NCBI GenBank assembly: GCA_031376425.1
Contig: JANMDR010000228.1
Span: forward strand, 1 to 40,181
Length of the DNA stretch: 40,181 nucleotides
Direction of reading: 5' to 3'
DNA from: JANMDR01 sp031376425
GTDB taxonomy: Bacteria > Pseudomonadota > Gammaproteobacteria > Burkholderiales > Usitatibacteraceae
In this document: positions 38,916-40,181 of the stretch, piece by piece
Numbering within the stretch: the stretch's first letter is position 1
How the letters are laid out: every line of letters begins with the position of its first letter
The notes under the pieces: generated by a model
Told to the model about the DNA's origin: nothing
What the model saw: the letters and a program-made list of their open reading frames with translations, nothing else
Databases searched by the model: none
Translations under genes and position numbers: made by a program

Positions 38916-40181
38916 ATGTCCATTATCAGTCGCTCTAGTCGCAGCTTAAAAAAATTATCTTCTGCTTACGAGGTAAATACTGCAGCCCCTGATGTCCAGC
39001 GAGCCAACCATCCTGCAGCAGTCACGCCATCAGCAAAGTCAGGAGCTATAGTAACGCTACTGAAAAATAAACTTGGCGTATTCGCGGCCTGCTTGTCACT
39101 ACTTGGTTTGTTTTTGCCGTCGTTCGCTGCAGCGCAGGCACTCGCCCTTACCGGCGCGTCGCCATCCACCTTCTCTACAGCTGGACAAGTCATCACGTTT
39201 TCGTATGCCTACGATCAAACTAGTAGAACGACCAATGGCGTAAGCATTTCAACTGCTGGCAATATTCCCGTGTCGGCCTTAAGCTGCGTTGGCTTACCTT
39301 TGTTGACACTCCCATCCGCCACAACTTGTTCGGCAACCTACACCATTACTGCTCTTGATGTGTCAAACGGGATTGATCTTTTGCAAGTTGGGGGTCTATT
39401 TACGGCCACTTCGCCGATTTCTGCACCCACTGGAGGCAGTATTACCGGCTCTGCTACTGTTATGTTCGTAGCGCCAGTTGCATTAACGGTATCCATCGGT
39501 GTATCTCCCGCTACTGTGCTCGAAGATGGCGGTACAAACTTGGTGTACACCGTGACGCGCAGCCAAAATTTGGGTACAGCGACAACTGTTAACATCAACA
39601 CCGCAGGCACCGCAACGTCGGGTAGCGATTACACGGGCGGTGTTACCAGCGTGACCATTCCGGCCGGTGCCACAACAGCCACCATCACGATTAACCCTAC
39701 CGCAGATACCGTGGCTGAGCCTGATGAAACCGTGATTCTTAGCGTCGCCCTTGGTGCTGGGTATAACGTCGGCTCACCTTCAAGTGCCACCGGCACCATT
39801 CAGAATGATGACTTTCCCAGCATCACCAGTGCTACCTACAATGCGTCCACCGGCATTTTAAATGTGACAGCGGTAAACATGACCGCTGGCGACACCATCG
39901 ATGTGAGCAAACTTTCCATCACCGGCCAAGCAGGCTCTTACACATTGACTACCGCAAACGTCACCGCCTCCAGTTCAACTGCATTTGCCGTGACTCTGAA
40001 TGCTGCAGATAAAATAGCGATCAATGGTATATTGAACAACAACGGCACAACCGCAGTAGATACCACCACGTACAATTTGAGCGCCGCCGCCAATTGGGAT
40101 GCGACTACCGCATCAGCCGCAGATTTAACCGGCAACGGCATTACGGTCAGCAGCGTAACGGCACCCACCATCACCAGTGCC
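38916..40181 (+). CDS. Large secreted Calx-beta/repeat adhesin, N-terminal part (truncated by window edge)
   Basis: Open for 422 codons to the window end. The ATG at 38916 has an excellent CGGAGG ribosome site. The N-terminus carries an extension of about 50 residues before the hydrophobic core LGVFAACLSLLGLFLPSFAAAQA (about 53-75), an extended signal peptide. A beta-rich segment with a Cys pair (Cys124, Cys138) follows, then a Calx-beta domain (about 190-299: VSPATVLEDGG, SGSDYTGG, DTVAEPDETVILSV, GTIQNDD). After that comes a repeat unit (about 301-413: PSITSATYNASTGILNVTAVN, then TLNAADKIAINGILNNNGT and NWDATTA), and a new unit begins at APTITSA. Such proteins are long, calcium-binding, surface or secreted adhesins. 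Length and anchor lie outside the window. Confidence 0.9.
   Translation, partial: MSIISRSSRSLKKLSSAYEVNTAAPDVQRANHPAAVTPSAKSGAIVTLLKNKLGVFAACLSLLGLFLPSFAAAQALALTGASPSTFSTAGQVITFSYAYDQTSRTTNGVSISTAGNIPVSALSCVGLPLLTLPSATTCSATYTITALDVSNGIDLLQVGGLFTATSPISAPTGGSITGSATVMFVAPVALTVSIGVSPATVLEDGGTNLVYTVTRSQNLGTATTVNINTAGTATSGSDYTGGVTSVTIPAGATTATITINPTADTVAEPDETVILSVALGAGYNVGSPSSATGTIQNDDFPSITSATYNASTGILNVTAVNMTAGDTIDVSKLSITGQAGSYTLTTANVTASSSTAFAVTLNAADKIAINGILNNNGTTAVDTTTYNLSAAANWDATTASAADLTGNGITVSSVTAPTITSA

Noticed and set aside
38755..38949. Small plus-strand open frame before the adhesin
   Set aside because: Overlaps the adhesin start in another frame and runs through AT-rich repeats without a ribosome site.

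Overview
The window looks like a chromosomal segment of a Gram-negative betaproteobacterium, most likely a Burkholderiales/Oxalobacteraceae-type organism of intermediate GC. This placement is an inference from gene content: BioA, a BLUF photoreceptor, a long NrdA with two ATP-cones, rhodanese-ChrB plus ChrA, a cytochrome b561/YceI cluster, TonB receptors, and a Calx-beta adhesin with repeats. There is no prophage, no transposase, no CRISPR array and no rRNA or tRNA. Most of the window is ordinary chromosome with small accessory patches.

Layout. 1-738: 5' part of bioA (minus), divergent from a single-domain BLUF blue-light protein. 1516-5791: a compact signalling locus made of an unknown winged-helix-like protein, a membrane CheA-like kinase with a PilJ-type sensor, a CheY receiver and a CheX-type phosphatase, closed by a strong bidirectional hairpin. 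5884-8028: a divergent MurA and a VanX/DdpX-type D-Ala-D-Ala dipeptidase, transcribed divergently. 8104-9974: minus-strand cytochrome b561 and two YceI proteins. 10151-11680: PBP4 (dacB). 11785-15711: a class-C-beta-lactamase-like hydrolase followed by two paralogous membrane-anchored six-cysteine proteins. The first paralogue sits between two copies of a direct repeat carrying gene remnants. 16261-19068: a large TonB-dependent receptor with a clear terminator. 19326-20429: an LD-carboxypeptidase. 20430-21454: a 1 kb regulatory region. 21455-26819: nrdA, a DUF1508 gene, a kbp (BON-LysM) gene and nrdB. 26966-28130: two small lipoproteins. 28323-29200: a Phd/PIN toxin-antitoxin pair plus a small third gene and a terminator. 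29428-31685: a chromate-resistance pair. 31830-36669: a tightly coupled TonB receptor, YfiR and GGDEF-EAL operon. 36653-37603: a NERD nuclease-like protein. 37933-38460: a GNAT acetyltransferase. 38916 to the end: the start of a large secreted Calx-beta/repeat adhesin.

How the parts work together. Cell-wall metabolism recurs (MurA-like, D-Ala-D-Ala dipeptidase, PBP4, penicillin-recognising hydrolase, LD-carboxypeptidase). Signalling is represented by the chemotaxis-like phosphorelay, the BLUF protein and the c-di-GMP operon; that operon may couple outer-membrane uptake to a biofilm switch, and the adhesin nearby is a plausible type of output. Ribonucleotide reductase expression looks directly tied to dNTP status and replication: two NrdR boxes exactly 31 bp apart are followed by four same-orientation DnaA boxes at spacings of 11, 33 and 11 bp.

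The most novel-looking signals are non-coding: (i) a sigma-54 promoter followed by a roughly 80-nt three-hairpin RNA with a CUCC anti-Shine-Dalgarno loop and a strong terminator (20635-20740); (ii) two mutually exclusive hairpins in the chrB leader, one of which pairs with the start codon region; (iii) a nested inverted repeat with a G7 loop upstream of the TonB-YfiR-GGDEF/EAL operon; (iv) the duplicated gene-end/gene-start repeat around the six-cysteine paralogue.
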